This document shows positions 1-14,937 of a stretch of DNA of 64,000 nt, one piece after another. The stretch is taken from contig NC_003071.7 of NCBI RefSeq assembly GCF_000001735.4, positions 13,695,151-13,759,150 on the forward strand, given 5' to 3'. Made by a program: the position numbers and the translations under genes. Below the pieces are notes generated by a model. That model made no database searches. It had not been told where the DNA came from and worked only from the letters and a program-made list of their open reading frames with translations. Each line of letters begins with the position of its first letter. Position 1 is the stretch's first letter. This DNA comes from Arabidopsis thaliana. Taxonomy: Eukaryota; Streptophyta; Magnoliopsida; Brassicales; Brassicaceae.

Positions 1-1633
1 TGAAGCGCTGGTCAAAGAAAGGTAACAACAAAGAAGACAAAAACGATAAATGTGCCACTATAGATAACCGAATGGCACGTTTTGATGATCTATGTAGGCG
101 CTTTGTCAAGCTGGGAGTAGTTGCATCTTTATCAGATGAAGCCTGCAAAACTGCTTTAAAGTTATTGGAGGAAACCGTGAAGCATTGTGTTAGTATGGAT
201 AATTCTTCCAAGTTTCCTTCAGAGCCAGACAAGTTAATGACAGGTGGATCTATTGGCTTAGAAAACGAAGGTGTGTTGGACTGTGCATCAAAAGTGTCCA
301 AGAAAAAGAAAATTCAGAAGAAAAGAAAGGTGATTTTTAGATTCTTCAATCTTATGAGATTATTTGTAGTTTGCTAGCCCTGGCGGAAAGATCTGATTGA
401 TTATCTTGTGTTTAAAGGTATACTGTGGGCCAGAGGATGCAACAAACAGGTCAGAAGAACTTCGCCAAGAAACCGTTAGTAATCTGATTTTGCCATGCTA
501 TTATATCTGAAATCTCCCATTTTCTTAGCAGTGTTATTATTCATGGCAAATTATTTTCATCCAAATACTTGAAATTAGTCCATGCACCCTGATACTATTA
601 GGCTTATTTTTCATGTGCAGGAACAAGTTAGCTCCAGAGCTCCTACGTTTGAGAATTGTTACATTCCTCAAGCAAATATGGAAGAGCCCGAACTAGGCTC
701 CCGTGCAACAACTCTTGGGGTCTATTATTCAACACAACAAACTAATCAAGGAGTGGGTGCACATTATTACTCTGTCATTTTGTTGTCTAACAATTTTTAT
801 ATTACTGTTTCATTGAAATTGATACACTGTTCTTGTTATTCTGGCAGTTCCCATCGATTTCTTCCATCCAGAATGGTTACTATGGACATCCGCCAACCAT
901 ACAAGCTATGGTGAAATGCTTTATCTATCTCATTTTTAGTTTCAAAGCTTTTGTTATAACACATGCAAATCCATATCCGTAACCAATATCCAATCGCTTG
1001 ACATAGTCTGATGAAGTTTTTGGTAGTTAAGATAAAGCTCGAGACTGATATTTCATATACTGGATGATTTAGGGAAACTTGCATTCTATTCATGAACGAA
1101 TGAGTCAATACGAGACACAACCAAGCATGCAAGGAGCTGTGAGTTGATGTTCTATGCTATTTAAGTATTTTTCGGGAGATATATATATCTTATTGTTCTC
1201 CTCCTCCCGAGTCAAGTTGTTCTAAGAAAGAAGGATCTATTTCATTTTGTGGATTGTCTAGTTTCAGGGACAGACGGGGTTTAGGGGAAGCGCTATCCGT
1301 GGCTGCTATGACATCGAAGAAACTCTGCACGACATGGTATGTAATCTTGTGACGTTAGTAAAAACGCTCTAATGTTACAAAAGAAAGAAAGAGAAAACGA
1401 ACCCAATTCCTCAAAATGTTTTCTTTTGACAATGTCAACTTCTTCCTTCTCGGGTTTTTATCAGTTTGATTGAAGCGAGACTGCGAAATTCCTCTGTTTA
1501 CAGTAGAAAATGTGATCAGCCCTATTTATAACCGTTGTATGTTTTCCGGTTTTTGTTTGTGCAGACAATGGGGTCCTCACAGTTTCAGGGATCTGATTCG
1601 AGCCATCCTAGTGATCACCGCTTATCCAATTAA
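1..1633 (+). CDS. FRS2: FAR1-related transcription factor FRS2, 3' part (5' end outside window)
   Basis: This is the C-terminal part of a FHY3/FAR1-family protein, a domesticated Mutator-like transposase family acting in the nucleus in phytochrome A and related signalling. The open frame enters at base 3 and runs to base 329. Coding exons are about 3-329, 418-474, 621-752, 848-910, 1073-1138, 1262-1336 and 1565-1633 (TAA), all joining in phase. The visible part has a basic opening segment (KRWSKKG), which in this family lies just after the SWIM zinc finger, then an Asp/Cys-containing helical stretch, a lysine-rich run (KKKKIQKKRK, a possible nuclear signal), and a low-complexity Gln/Ser/Tyr/Gly-rich tail. 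The zinc fingers and transposase core are upstream of the window. Naming as FRS2 rests on tail similarity from memory and on synteny with CCT1 and ZIP3. Confidence 0.82.
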
Positions 1634-2494
1634 CAGAACAGAACAAGCTCAAGAGTTGCTACTTTCATATCTTTAAAATAGTGGAATGTTTTGTATGTAC
1701 AGAAATAGGAAAGGTCTAAAGTGTGGAACTGGCTTTGAGGTAAACTCTTACTCTGATTGGATTTGCTTGTATTTATACCGGAATCATAATATAAATATAT
1801 GATTAATGTATTCACATTCTCTAATCTTCTTTTAGACTTGTAGTTACCATTCAAAAGTCATGGACAACCTTCGTTAACCTTGAGGGCCACTGAGAGACAA
1901 CCTTGGACTTGGTCACTGGCTCACTTAGCAATATTCAGTTATTCACTCTGTTGTATATAACTCACCAATTAAATTCAAACAACTAATTCAAAACATTATA
2001 CTATAGCTTTTCATTAAAAAAATTCCAAAACATTCATTTAATTATATAAACCAAAGAACAGCTTTTAAGACTTAAAATATTTCCTAAGTATCCAACAAGT
2101 CAATACAGATTTTTTAAGAAAACTAAACCATTTTTTCAACTTTACAACAAAAACACCAACTGTTACAAAAAAACTCTCGAATTTCCTATTTCTCCAGCCT
2201 TATGACAAAGATATCAGATTAATAAAATTTAGAATTCATTACTTTTTCTTCATTTTTAAAATTATCTACATACTATTTATTTCTCTCCATTTTATTCAGT
2301 GAGAAAATAAAATTACAAATGCCTGAACACAAAAATAAATAAAATTAGAATAATCAGTTTCCTCTAGAGGATATTCTTCGTCACAAAATTAAAAAAAAAA
2401 AGAGTAGGAGAAGAGGGAAGCGACTAGCACCTTTTGTAGTTTTCCGTTTATTTTCTGTATAAGGCGGGTGATTTCGGCTCCTTCATCGGAAATT
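1634..2494. other. FRS2-CCT1 intergenic spacer
   Basis: This holds the 3' untranslated region of FRS2, an AT-rich spacer, and the CCT1 promoter and leader. No coding potential or repeat is evident. The A-rich run at 2390-2402 and the purine-rich stretch after it lie just upstream of the CCT1 start. Confidence 0.6.
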
Positions 2495-5091
<2,597 letters not shown>

Positions 5092-6161
5092 GAACAAATT
5101 TGGCTTGCAGAAACCTCAGATTAGCTCTACTTATGGCCACTTCTACTAAACTCCCTTAAGCCTCGCACTCTCTCTCGAAATTCATCTACTTAACATATAA
5201 TACCAATGTTTAGAAAGAGAGAGTGTGTGATGTGTTTGTTTGTGTGTGTTGAACAAACGAACGTGCGTGGTTGTCTTTGGTGAGTTGGTCTCATCTTTGT
5301 TGATTTTTGAATGCGCATGTATTTTTTTCTTCTTTTTCATGACGGGCAAAGTGTTATGAAGTACAATGCAATTGTCTAAAACAGGATAAGTCAATGGTTC
5401 GTGTGTGCCATAAAGTAAACATCGCTGTGTACATCTTCCATGTTCCAAACTCAACTCGTTTTCTTCAAATATTGAAATACAAATTGGTCAAAAGTCGGTT
5501 CTTATTTTTTTTTTAATTCACATTTTTAGTTTGCAGTTTTAATAGATTACAAATCACATTTTGTGCTATTTCCAATTCCATGAGCCGGCCAAGAATGTGA
5601 GTAAAAGGCAGATAAAGCAAAGGATAGCCGATTGCTTTAAAGATGTCTTTGGTAACTAGTTCGAAATTCTCTGTCCACTCGAAGACTCCACAACTCTCCT
5701 CTCAAATGTCAGCTAATCAAGTCCTACACAACTATACAAAAAGGCAATTAATTAGTAGAAAATAAAGATTGGAGGTTTAGCTTCTCCCATACATAAGTAC
5801 CTTTATGAATCACTAAGCTCAGGGTTTATATGATAACCATTGCTGATCTGTGTAAAGAGAAGTTGATGAATTACTACGTGAGTGTTGTTAACCAACTCTC
5901 TTTACATATTAGGACCGTGCTTGTCAGGCCAATGGTTTTCACTTCGAAAAATTGCTTCCGATATCAAACTATGTGTACATTATTGGTGGACTGTGGACAT
6001 AACTTAAACGCATAATTTTATTGTGTACCTTTAAAATAAACAATAGATTACACATATATATATGGCAAATATTTGAACATTAGATGTCAAGAGAAAAGTA
6101 AAACATGTCATGATTACACCATCTTTGTTATTATTTAGAGTGATTCTCACTAAATCTTAGG

Positions 6162-6178
6162 CGGTTAGCAACCGCCAT
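6162..6178. other. Short GC-rich perfect hairpin
   Basis: Seven-base arms GGCGGTT and AACCGCC enclose a 3-base loop (AGC) inside strongly AT-rich DNA. On the minus strand the stem runs directly into CTAA, which recalls a Helitron 3' end (hairpin then CTRR), but the next base is G, not the T expected at a Helitron insertion. I leave the function open. Confidence 0.4.
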
Positions 6179-7561
6179 AGTTTTCAAAATCTCATTCTAT
6201 CGGGATTAAATCTGTTTTTGGTGACTATATATAAACATTGGTCGAATTTTTAGGTAAGTAAAATCAGAGTTATATTGAAAAGAATCATGAAATTAAATTA
6301 CAAACCAAAGTAGAACCCATGTTTTGCTTTTTTCTTTAATTTGACTTTACCAACGTCGAGTTTCAGAGAAACTTAAAGAAACAAATGCAGAAGCAAAAAC
6401 TTAAACGGCAAAATTGTAAGACCCCAAATTACTTATTAGAAAAAGAATATGTATATGTTACCTTCACCAGTGCAACTCATATCACTAGACAACTAAGACC
6501 CCGACGAAAGAAAAAGTTTTTAATATCAAGATTCATTTTCTTACAGTAATATCAAGACTTTTTCATCTTTTAGACTACAACTTTGAATACATTGAAGAAA
6601 ACTACAATAAGATTGAGAAAAATTATGTTTCTCTAAGAAATAAAAAAGTAAGATATATATTAAGGTTAATTTGGAACTGTATTATTTTGAATCAAAAAGA
6701 AACTCAAAAAGTGTGAAACTCAAAATTAAGTCTCCTCATATAATTTGAAACTCAAAATGAACTAAAAGTAAACCATTAAATGATGTATGTATCCTCAAAC
6801 AATTTTTGAAACAATTTAAAATTTATCTACGTTACTATAAGGATAGAAGAGTACATATACTTACTTAAAAGTGTTATATTTAAAATTTATAAATGTGCTA
6901 AAAGGAAGAAAGATAGAGCATCCCTATATATAACTGCAACATTTATGGACTATCTTTTATGAAAACTTAGGCTCACCACACTTCTTTGTATACAAATTGT
7001 ATCATTTATACATTTATGAAAAATTAATTTGGATGTATTCATGTATAGATTGTCAAATTAATTTGTACACCCACATTTTAAATATATGCTAATATTAGGA
7101 TAAGTATTCTGCATTTTAAATATCTAATGGCAATACAAAGTTTAGTTAGTAAAGTCAAAATAGTTAATTATTTTTTTCTATAACATAATAATTTGAAAAA
7201 TGTATTATGTAATTTGATAATTTGTACATTAATTTTATTAGTATAAAGACAAATAAGTTAGATTAAATACTTATAGAATTTGTTGACAAAAAAATTAACA
7301 ATATTAAACGAAAATGACAGGATAATCTGTATCCAGAAAGATGATGTGTATACATAACTGCGTCAAGACGGATATTGTATGAATATATGTAATAGAACAT
7401 TAAGAATCAAATAAAAAGATGTAAGCATATGAAGATGTAAAAAATGAGTCATAGTATCGACATATTTAGAGTTTGACTTGATATGTTTAAGCTTCATTAC
7501 CATTATTTTTCTCTAGCTAAGAGAGGAGTCAACTTGTGTGCTACATAGGTCCGTACATTTT

Positions 7562-7571
7562 ATGTCGACAT
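7562..7571. promoter_or_regulatory. Zinc-deficiency response element (ZDRE) upstream of ZIP3
   Basis: ATGTCGACAT is a perfect 10-bp palindrome matching the published consensus RTGTCGACAY, bound by bZIP19 and bZIP23 under zinc deficiency. It sits 1,557 bp upstream of the ZIP3 ATG, with no other gene between. The match is seen in the sequence; binding and zinc response are inferred from what is known of ZIP-family promoters. I saw no second perfect copy nearer the gene. Confidence 0.72.
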
Positions 7572-9127
7572 TCTTTCGCCATTCTTTTTGAAAAAAGAAA
7601 AAGGAAATATTCTTTGTCTTATATCTTTTCATCTTTTCGATTTCTTAATTATTTAAAAATAGTATCGTAAACCAGGGTACTCGTGACGACGTGTCTGAAT
7701 CAGTCTAGTTTGAATTAATATAATGAAAAACTAATCACTATGAAGCAAACGATATTAATTTACTCTCTTTTTTTTCATAATAGTCGCTCTCGACTACGTT
7801 TACGATGCCCACATTTTCCTTTGAGAACATATATTAATTTGTAGTCACTATGAAAATTAATACTGTTACATAGAAGACATATAGAATTCCACTTTAACTT
7901 GAGTTCCACAAGAGCAAAAAATAATATTTCTCCTTTTTACAAGATTTAATTTTTCTATGAGACTATATTTTCAACATAATTTTGTGATATATGACTTAAA
8001 TAAATTAATTTTGATTTCATATACTAATTATATGAACTGGATAAACATTTTAATTACGTCATAATATCATATGTCATGCTTCCAGTTAATCGTTATCGGA
8101 GGCTTCGGCCCATGTTGTCTGAAAACCCAAGCCATATCAATCATTTCTTCATACAAACTAAAATTCCTTCAATTGGAGAAGGGATATGAAAATAAGAGAA
8201 CAATCCAACAAACAAACACTTACAAAAAGATTTAGAGACATTTCCTCCAGATCAATACTCAATTACTCACCAAAATTTTGAACGATATATACTTCTGAAC
8301 TAAACATGTTATACGCATCTCTCACTCATTAAAAGCTTTCCCAATATCATATTAATCCCGGGATACTTTGACCATTTATTCATGTCGCATGGACAACTAG
8401 TTAAGAGTACATCGAGACATTGTATGAGAATATCAGTGTCCCCAAATCTCTGCCAACTCCACCCTGGAGAAGGGACATCACGTCGGCAAGATTAAACGAT
8501 TACTGGTCGTACACAGATTCAACCTTACCTAACGCATGAACAAACCCTCCAGTGAGAAAAAGACGCATCACCCCATTTACAATTATCCTCGCGCGGACTA
8601 ATCCCAAGTCGAGGACGCAACTAAAGCTCTGAGACTCATGATGAGTTTCCTATTTCATACCCAAACGATATAGTAATATCAAATTATTGCTATATTAATT
8701 AAATTAAACAATTCGTTCAAGTTGACTTTCATTAGATATGATCAGATTTGTCTCTTATGAATCGTAACTAATAATGCGCATTATTATATAAAACAAGTTT
8801 AAATACATGGTATACTTCCTAAAAAATTACGTATTGAGTTTGAATTAATTTTACCATCAAGATCTCGTGAAGATAAAAGGGCAAAACGAGATACAAAATC
8901 ATTAGTTGAATATTTTAGTTTTTGTTAGTTTAAGAAGTTCAATATCTTATTAACGAATGACCAAACGAACAAAATTAATACTACCACACATTTTTATATG
9001 ATATTAATATACGTATATATACATTCAGTACTTCCATTACCATACCAAGCTTTTCTCTTCTTTTCATCATCAAGAATCCAACCTATCCGGTTCATAAAAG
9101 CCCTAATTTTAAAATAAGATAGAGATT

Positions 9128-11462
9128 ATGAAGACTAAGAACGTGAAACTCTTATTCTTCTTCTTCTCCGTCTCCCTCCTTCTCATCGCCGTCGTCAACG
9201 CCGCCGAAGGCCATTCACATGGTGGACCAAAATGTGAATGCTCACACGAAGACGACCATGAAAACAAAGCCGGAGCTCGGAAATACAAGATCGCCGCAAT
9301 TCCTACAGTTCTAATAGCCGGCATAATCGGAGTTCTTTTCCCTTTGTTAGGCAAAGTCTTCCCTTCTTTGCGTCCAGAAACATGTTTCTTCTTCGTCACG
9401 AAAGCTTTCGCAGCCGGAGTTATCTTGGCTACCGGATTTATGCATGTCTTGCCTGAGGCTTACGAGATGCTTAACTCTCCATGTTTGACATCTGAAGCAT
9501 GGGAATTTCCGTTCACCGGATTTATTGCGATGATTGCTGCGATCTTGACGTTATCCGTTGATACATTTGCCACTTCGAGTTTCTATAAATCGCATTGCAA
9601 AGCGTCTAAGAGGGTCAGTGATGGAGAAACCGGCGAGTCCTCCGTTGACTCCGAGAAGGTCCAAATTCTCCGGACTAGAGTTATTGCACAGGTTTGTTGA
9701 GCTCCACGTTTTAACAATCATAGATTTTGAGTTTGTTGAGCTCCACCTTTAACTATCATCATAGAGTTTTTTTTAGTTTAAATATATATATTTTATAGAG
9801 AAAACAAAACGTAGCATTCATTGTATAAACGTTTTTTGTTTGAATATAATTTTACATTCTTTCAAAAAAAAGAAAAAAAAACGTTTTGATTTTTTGGAAC
9901 AAAAGAAATGAATTGATATGTGGAAGATAGTCGTGCAGTTCCATTTCAATTTCAATGGTTATATATACTAATACTAAGAATCGAACATAATTGTAAATGG
10001 AAACAAGCAATGATAACATTTAGGAAACTTTAAAGGATTTTTGATAAAAATAAAAGAGGCAAAATATTTTGTTGTTTATTTATTGAAAAAAACATAACAA
10101 ATGCATAATCACGTAATGACGTTGCAGAACGAAAATTTGCAGAATAAATTTTTTTAAAATAAAATGTTGCATGCACAACATTTCTTTAATTTGTGAATGA
10201 ATATGTTATTTCTATTTAATTCTATTTTTAACGTTAAAATAAAAATGCGAAAAATGAAAAATCAGATCCATACACAAATTAAATAAATTTTATGTGCATG
10301 CATATGTAGTTTTTGACTTTAATTATATTATATTTTCTCTAGAGAAAGAAAAACCCTACTACAAATTCATGCATTTGCCAGATTTTATTTTCTTGTCGAC
10401 GCGGTGAATTAGATTCGGACATGTGAATGTGAGATTTGATTCTTTAGAAACCGTCACATGTTATTTATAAGTACCGAAATTCCAAATTAAAACTTTTCAT
10501 ATGATTAGCTTTTAACAAATCATATTTTAAATATAAGATTAAAAAAGACTAAGTCCATTATTTGGAATGCAATCGAACACATGGCGTAATTTTCTTTTGT
10601 CCGAAATCTAATATAAAAAAAAAGAACAAAAAGTGTAATGTAACATTTGAAATTACCTCATGACTGATATTCTTGTGTTTATATATTATAAACTCTAAAA
10701 ATAGGTATTGGAGTTGGGAATAATAGTACACTCAGTGGTAATAGGAATATCACTAGGAGCTTCACAGAGCCCAGATGCTGCAAAAGCTCTGTTTATTGCC
10801 TTAATGTTTCATCAATGCTTCGAAGGTCTAGGCCTTGGTGGTTGTATTGCTCAGGTATATTTCCTCTTCTCTATATTCATTATTTACTCCTTTAATGAAA
10901 GCTCTATTTCCGATATAATTAAACTCAGTATTGCATAGTTTTCAACTTTAACTGGTTCCTAAATTGATTCCTTTTGAAAGAAAAAAAAATCGTTGATGGT
11001 ATAGGTATGTAAAATAACTTGTCAAATAGCAAGCAAAATCTATAAAAAATGTACATTTTGTATTATTAAAAAAACCCACATTAAAAACTGATGACATCGA
11101 TAATAATAAATTGAAATGTTGGTCTACAAAATACTGAAAATATTTTTTTGTTGCAGGGAAAATTCAAGTGTTTGTCAGTAACAATCATGTCGACGTTCTT
11201 CGCAATAACGACACCGATAGGAATCGTTGTGGGAATGGGAATAGCAAATTCTTACGATGAGTCTTCACCAACGGCTCTGATCGTTCAAGGAGTTTTGAAC
11301 GCTGCATCCGCAGGCATTCTCATCTACATGTCTTTGGTTGACCTTCTCGCAGCAGATTTCACGCACCCTAAAATGCAATCCAATACTGGGCTTCAAATTA
11401 TGGCCCATATTGCTCTCCTTCTTGGTGCTGGCCTCATGTCTCTATTGGCTAAATGGGCTTGA
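9128..11462 (+). CDS. ZIP3: Zinc transporter 3 (ZIP/IRT family)
   Basis: This divalent-metal importer moves zinc into the cytoplasm and is expected at the plasma membrane. Three exons: 9128-9691, 10705-10854, 11157-11462, giving 339 residues. Residues 1-25 form a signal peptide ending in NAAEGHSH. A His/Cys/Asp/Glu-rich extracellular segment ([15 protein letters not shown]) follows, likely metal-binding. About eight hydrophobic segments come next. TM4 carries the ZIP signature [12 protein letters not shown] (His 197) and TM5 carries [11 protein letters not shown] (His 224). The cytoplasmic loop between TM3 and TM4 (about 155-185) is short and lacks the long His repeat of IRT1. The C-terminus is hydrophobic and ends LLAKWA. 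Intron 1 is about 1 kb. The upstream ZDRE suggests bZIP19/23 control. Product certain at family level, ZIP3 by recall and synteny. Confidence 0.95.
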
Positions 11463-12532
11463 TAGCTCTTTAATTCAACTCTTCTAGTTTTTGCTCATGG
11501 CCTTTTATGGCCACCTTGAATTCGAATTATTTGTTCTTATTTTCCCCCTTTTCAATGATATTTTTGAGATCTCTATTTTCTGAAACACTTCATGTACTCA
11601 TGTTTAACATTATTACAATTGTGTATATTGATCAGTGTCCAAGGAAAGTAACGAGCCTTGATTTGTTGCTTGCTTGCGTGATTTGTGATAATCTATTATG
11701 TATGTATTTTGTGTTATATATTATCTTTATCTTAGAAAAAGATTACACATAAAAAAATTATTGTTTAGGGCAAATAAATTCATTTTTCTATATTAAGAAG
11801 TTAATATCGCTTTGCTAAGCAGATAATATCATACTAACACGAAGAGTTATATTGGGCTTATATATTATAAAACTATTTTCTAATTTTCCAATGTGGATCA
11901 CATGTATATTGTACAAGAAGTCATTAAACTCATACATCTTTTCATTGTTTTCATTATTTTAAAATTTACTGTGTATATATAATTGGATCTTTACTGGCTT
12001 CGACAAAGACAACATCCCCAAGTACACAAAATCTCATACTCCTCTGAGCATTCATATCTAGTTGTTCATTGACGTTAATTTATAAAGGAATCTTATTTAT
12101 AAACATATGGCAATATGGCATCAATTTTCATTAATGTTATGTTTTTGAAACACGACTTTTGTAAGTTGTCCAACTTTAAAAGTAATAACTAAAAACATAC
12201 AAGAGTTTAACTTATTAATAATAGATAAACCGTATCAGTGTGTAGAAAGTAAAATTTCGTTTGAAAAAGATCCAACAGATTCATTAACACAAACAGTTTT
12301 GAAAGGCTCATTTAACATAACTTAATAAAAAAAGCATTAAATAAACCTAAAATAAAACTATACCAGAAAGTAAATAAATGTGCAGAAACTGTTAAATGGA
12401 TCCTCATAACTTGTTTTTGTTTCAGTTATAAAAACTTCAGTATATAATAAACCCTAAATCCTTCTGTCGCTGAACCCAAAATTCAAGTAAACTATTTAGA
12501 TTTTTGTTCTAATCATTTTTCTCAAGTTTGAA
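11463..12532. other. ZIP3 3' region and promoter of small gene A
   Basis: This holds the ZIP3 3' untranslated region, then an AT-rich spacer. Near 12437-12455 a TATAATAAACCCTAA stretch combines a TATA-like sequence with a telo-box (AAACCCTA), about 90 bp upstream of the next start codon. No coding potential seen. Confidence 0.5.
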
Positions 12533-13041
12533 ATGATTTTCTCTATATTTAGTCATTGTTATCGTTCCAATGCTGTGGATCGAGAGGAATCATCGACGAT
12601 TGATCAGCGATTGCTGGCTCCTCAGTCAGGACGACGCACGAGTGAGGATTCCACACGTTGGCAACCGTCTTTATATCCCATCTCGGAGGACGTCGGGGAG
12701 AGTGATCGCTCAACGGCCAAGGTCTCAGTCGTACGTGGGAAATCAAAGACCAAAAAGTTGGTTTTATTCAGCTACAAAATCAAGAGAGCCTGGTTAGTCC
12801 TCACGTATATATTAGATGGTTTCCGTCTATCTTTTTATTATTTTCATAAATTTCATATTAGCTGGTTAGAAAAAATAATACATATGTTAGATGTCTTTCT
12901 ATTAAAATTATAGACATTGTCTTTGCTGGATTTACTAAATATATTTTGTTGAATTTGTCTAACAGGAACATTGCAATGTCAACGAATTTAAGAGCCTCGC
13001 CGGGGTTGTCTCCTTGTCCGGTTATGTGTCGAACTGTATAA
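12533..13041 (+). CDS. Small protein of unknown function, paralogue A (two exons)
   Basis: I do not recognise this gene. Exon 1 is 12533-12792 and exon 2 is 12966-13041, joined by a GT-AG intron (donor TG|GTTAGT, acceptor AACAG), giving 111 residues. The N-terminus MIFSIFSHCYRS is followed by an acidic, Ser-rich part, the block TRWQPSLYPISED, a basic stretch (RGKSKTKKL) and KIKRAW. Exon 2 adds 24 residues with SPGLSPCP. There is no signal peptide, transmembrane segment or known domain. The cysteines near the N-terminus could be lipidated, but this is speculative. The downstream paralogue at 14539 shares MIFS.F..C.RS and TRW.PSL.PI, so the frame is under some constraint and is not a chance ORF. 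A TATA-like sequence and telo-box lie ~90 bp upstream. Confidence 0.6.
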
Positions 13042-14538
13042 TTTTCTTCCCTTATATATGCATTGCGAAAGAAAATTGCATATGATGTAAATTATTATTT
13101 TTCTAAATTTTCTTTCAAATCGTAAAAAAAGGAATTGGATATGCGATTATCCATTTTCATGTTGTTGAGCGTGTTTGAAGTTAAAAAGTTTAGTGACAGC
13201 AAAGTGCAAACTAAACAATAATTCTTGAAGTGGGTTTTACATAAACCATGAGTACTTGTTGGTTTATCTGTTTTAGATTCGACACAACAATATCTTGGTA
13301 TCCTCTATGCGTGTTCAAAAAATATACCCTAAAAACAAATCGGTACGGAAAAGACCGTTGCTTTTTGTGTCTTCTATATTTCGAAACCTTCTTTTTTGTA
13401 ATCTTATTACAGATGAGTCGATGACAAAACAAAACCATCAAAAACAGTAGCGGCTCATACTAATTTTTTAGTGGATTTAAAAAAGTACTTTTAACATTAA
13501 AACAATATTTAAATTTTGGTCCTCAAATTTAGTTAAAATATTTTTTTGGCCATACGCATTTGCTCCACTTACACTACTGAAGAACCGCCCCTGATCAAAA
13601 TATATCAACATATTATTCGAACAAATTCACTACCTTCATGTTTAACCATTTCCATCAATAAGGGGAAAACATAAAGGAAATAGTGACGTGTTTTGACCAC
13701 TTTTGAATATATTTTTCGTTATTTGGCAAAGTGAAAAAGAACTTTTTATAGCGTGGCAAAGTATACGAACCGAAAATTGTCGTCCTTAATGAAAAACAAT
13801 GTTCTCCATATATACAATATATATATACTATAGTAATTTATCATGGTTATATATGTTCGAATTCAACATATACGTGCATCATATGTCACAATATTAGAAG
13901 ATTAGATTTTTTTTTTTTTTTTTTAATTGATACATGTACGTACGAAAATAGATAATGTAGGTGGGAGATACATATCGCTATATCTATTTTATTTAATTTG
14001 GTTAGTTTTAATCTCTTATCTTTATATATTTATTTATTTTTGAATAAAATTTTGGTTAACATATACTAAGTTCCCTCCACCACATAAGTACAACCTGTAT
14101 CATGCATATATAATAAAGAAAATACTACATTCCAAATTAAAACTTCCAATTTAAAATTTTGATATCAACAAATTCCCATTCACGAATCTTGACTCACATG
14201 TTCTCTATTGTTTCCCTGTTATTCTCATAACCTTTTTTACAATTACAGCTATTATTAATTGTAAAATTAATCATTTTTTGACATTTTAAGTTAATTACAA
14301 AATACAATATTAATGTGATATTAAATTTTAAATAGGTAATATTATTATTAGATTTACTACTATAAAAGATATAATTTTTTACAACTAACACCCGATATAT
14401 GACCCCACAAAAAAAGAGAGTAATTACCTTTTATATATATTAAAGTGTGTATATATACACACACAAAAAAAGGAAAAGAAAAACCCAAATCTCTACACTG
14501 TCGAACTAATAATCACATTTTAAGTAGTCGAGTTTCAA
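13042..14538. other. Spacer between small genes A and B
   Basis: AT-rich DNA with a poly-T run at about 13908-13923 and many TATATA tracts. The end of the spacer just before gene B, TTTCAAATGATTTTNTCTCTA-like, resembles the bases preceding gene A, consistent with a tandem duplication that included some leader. No gene seen. Confidence 0.5.
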
Positions 14539-14817
14539 ATGATTTTTTCTCTATTCCGTCGATGTTGCCGTTCCACCTCCGCTGTGATTGACGAGCCATC
14601 GCTAGGCCATGACTCAAGTGTCTCAGGTGACTCAGTTCGCTCAGATGTCTCAGTTGACTCAGGTGTCTCAACTGACTCAGGTGACTCAGCAGCGCCTACA
14701 CGGTGGAGTCCGTCTTTACCTCCGATATTGGAAGGTGACGAAACCGAGAGTGACCACCAAAACTCGAGAGTCTCACATGCTTGGTGGTTAAACAAATTAC
14801 TGAAGAGATTCCGATGA
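14539..14817 (+). CDS. Small protein of unknown function, paralogue B
   Basis: This single-exon frame of 92 residues is the paralogue of the gene at 12533. The N-terminus MIFSLFRRCCRSTSAV aligns with MIFSIFSHCYRSNAV, and TRWSPSLPPILEGDETESD aligns with TRWQPSLYPISEDVGESD. Between the blocks lies a 28-residue Ser/Asp/Val repeat encoded by a degenerate ACTCAGGTGTCT-type unit (about 14610-14690), absent from A. The frame ends at a TGA six bases after a KRFR that matches the KIKRAW end of A's first exon. Downstream DNA at about 14940-15000 still resembles A's second exon but is out of frame and holds stops. B therefore appears to have lost its second exon. There is no recognisable domain. A TATA-like stretch lies near 14432-14455. 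Confidence 0.58.
   Translation: MIFSLFRRCCRSTSAVIDEPSLGHDSSVSGDSVRSDVSVDSGVSTDSGDSAAPTRWSPSLPPILEGDETESDHQNSRVSHAWWLNKLLKRFR
14610..14693 (+). repeat. Degenerate short tandem repeat inside small gene B
   Basis: The units GACTCAGGTGTCT and GACTCAGTTGTCT-like recur about seven times and code for alternating Asp-Ser and Val-Ser steps in the main frame. A second frame across the same bases is open and would give a Thr/Gln/Val/Ser repeat. The paralogue at 12533 lacks the expansion. Confidence 0.7.
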
Positions 14818-14937
14818 TTTCATGGTAGCAAAATGCTTTTTCTCTATCTTGAACTATTATTGAAATCTATTTCATTCTTTTGTCATATATACTTTGTTCA
14901 TCATAATAGTATATTAATGATTTGTGTTTTGGTTGTT

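Larger units (their letters stand above)
5092..9127. other. 4-kb AT-rich spacer between CCT1 and ZIP3
   Basis: The first few hundred bases are CCT1 3' untranslated region. The rest is mostly AT-rich, with only short chance reading frames. It contains a GC-rich hairpin near 6162-6178 and a palindromic zinc-deficiency element at 7562-7571. A less AT-rich island lies at about 8090-8650; I could not assign it to any family. A TATA-rich stretch at about 9010-9025 precedes the ZIP3 start. Confidence 0.6.

Noticed and set aside
6162-6200. Hairpin followed by CTAA as a Helitron 3' end
   Set aside because: The base after CTAA is G where Helitrons insert 5' of T, and no matching TC-starting 5' end was seen.
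8090-8650. Less AT-rich island with gene-like words on the minus strand upstream of ZIP3
   Set aside because: All frames are broken by stops, and the apparent similarities I could think of (kinase C-terminus, others) were too weak to support a named relic.
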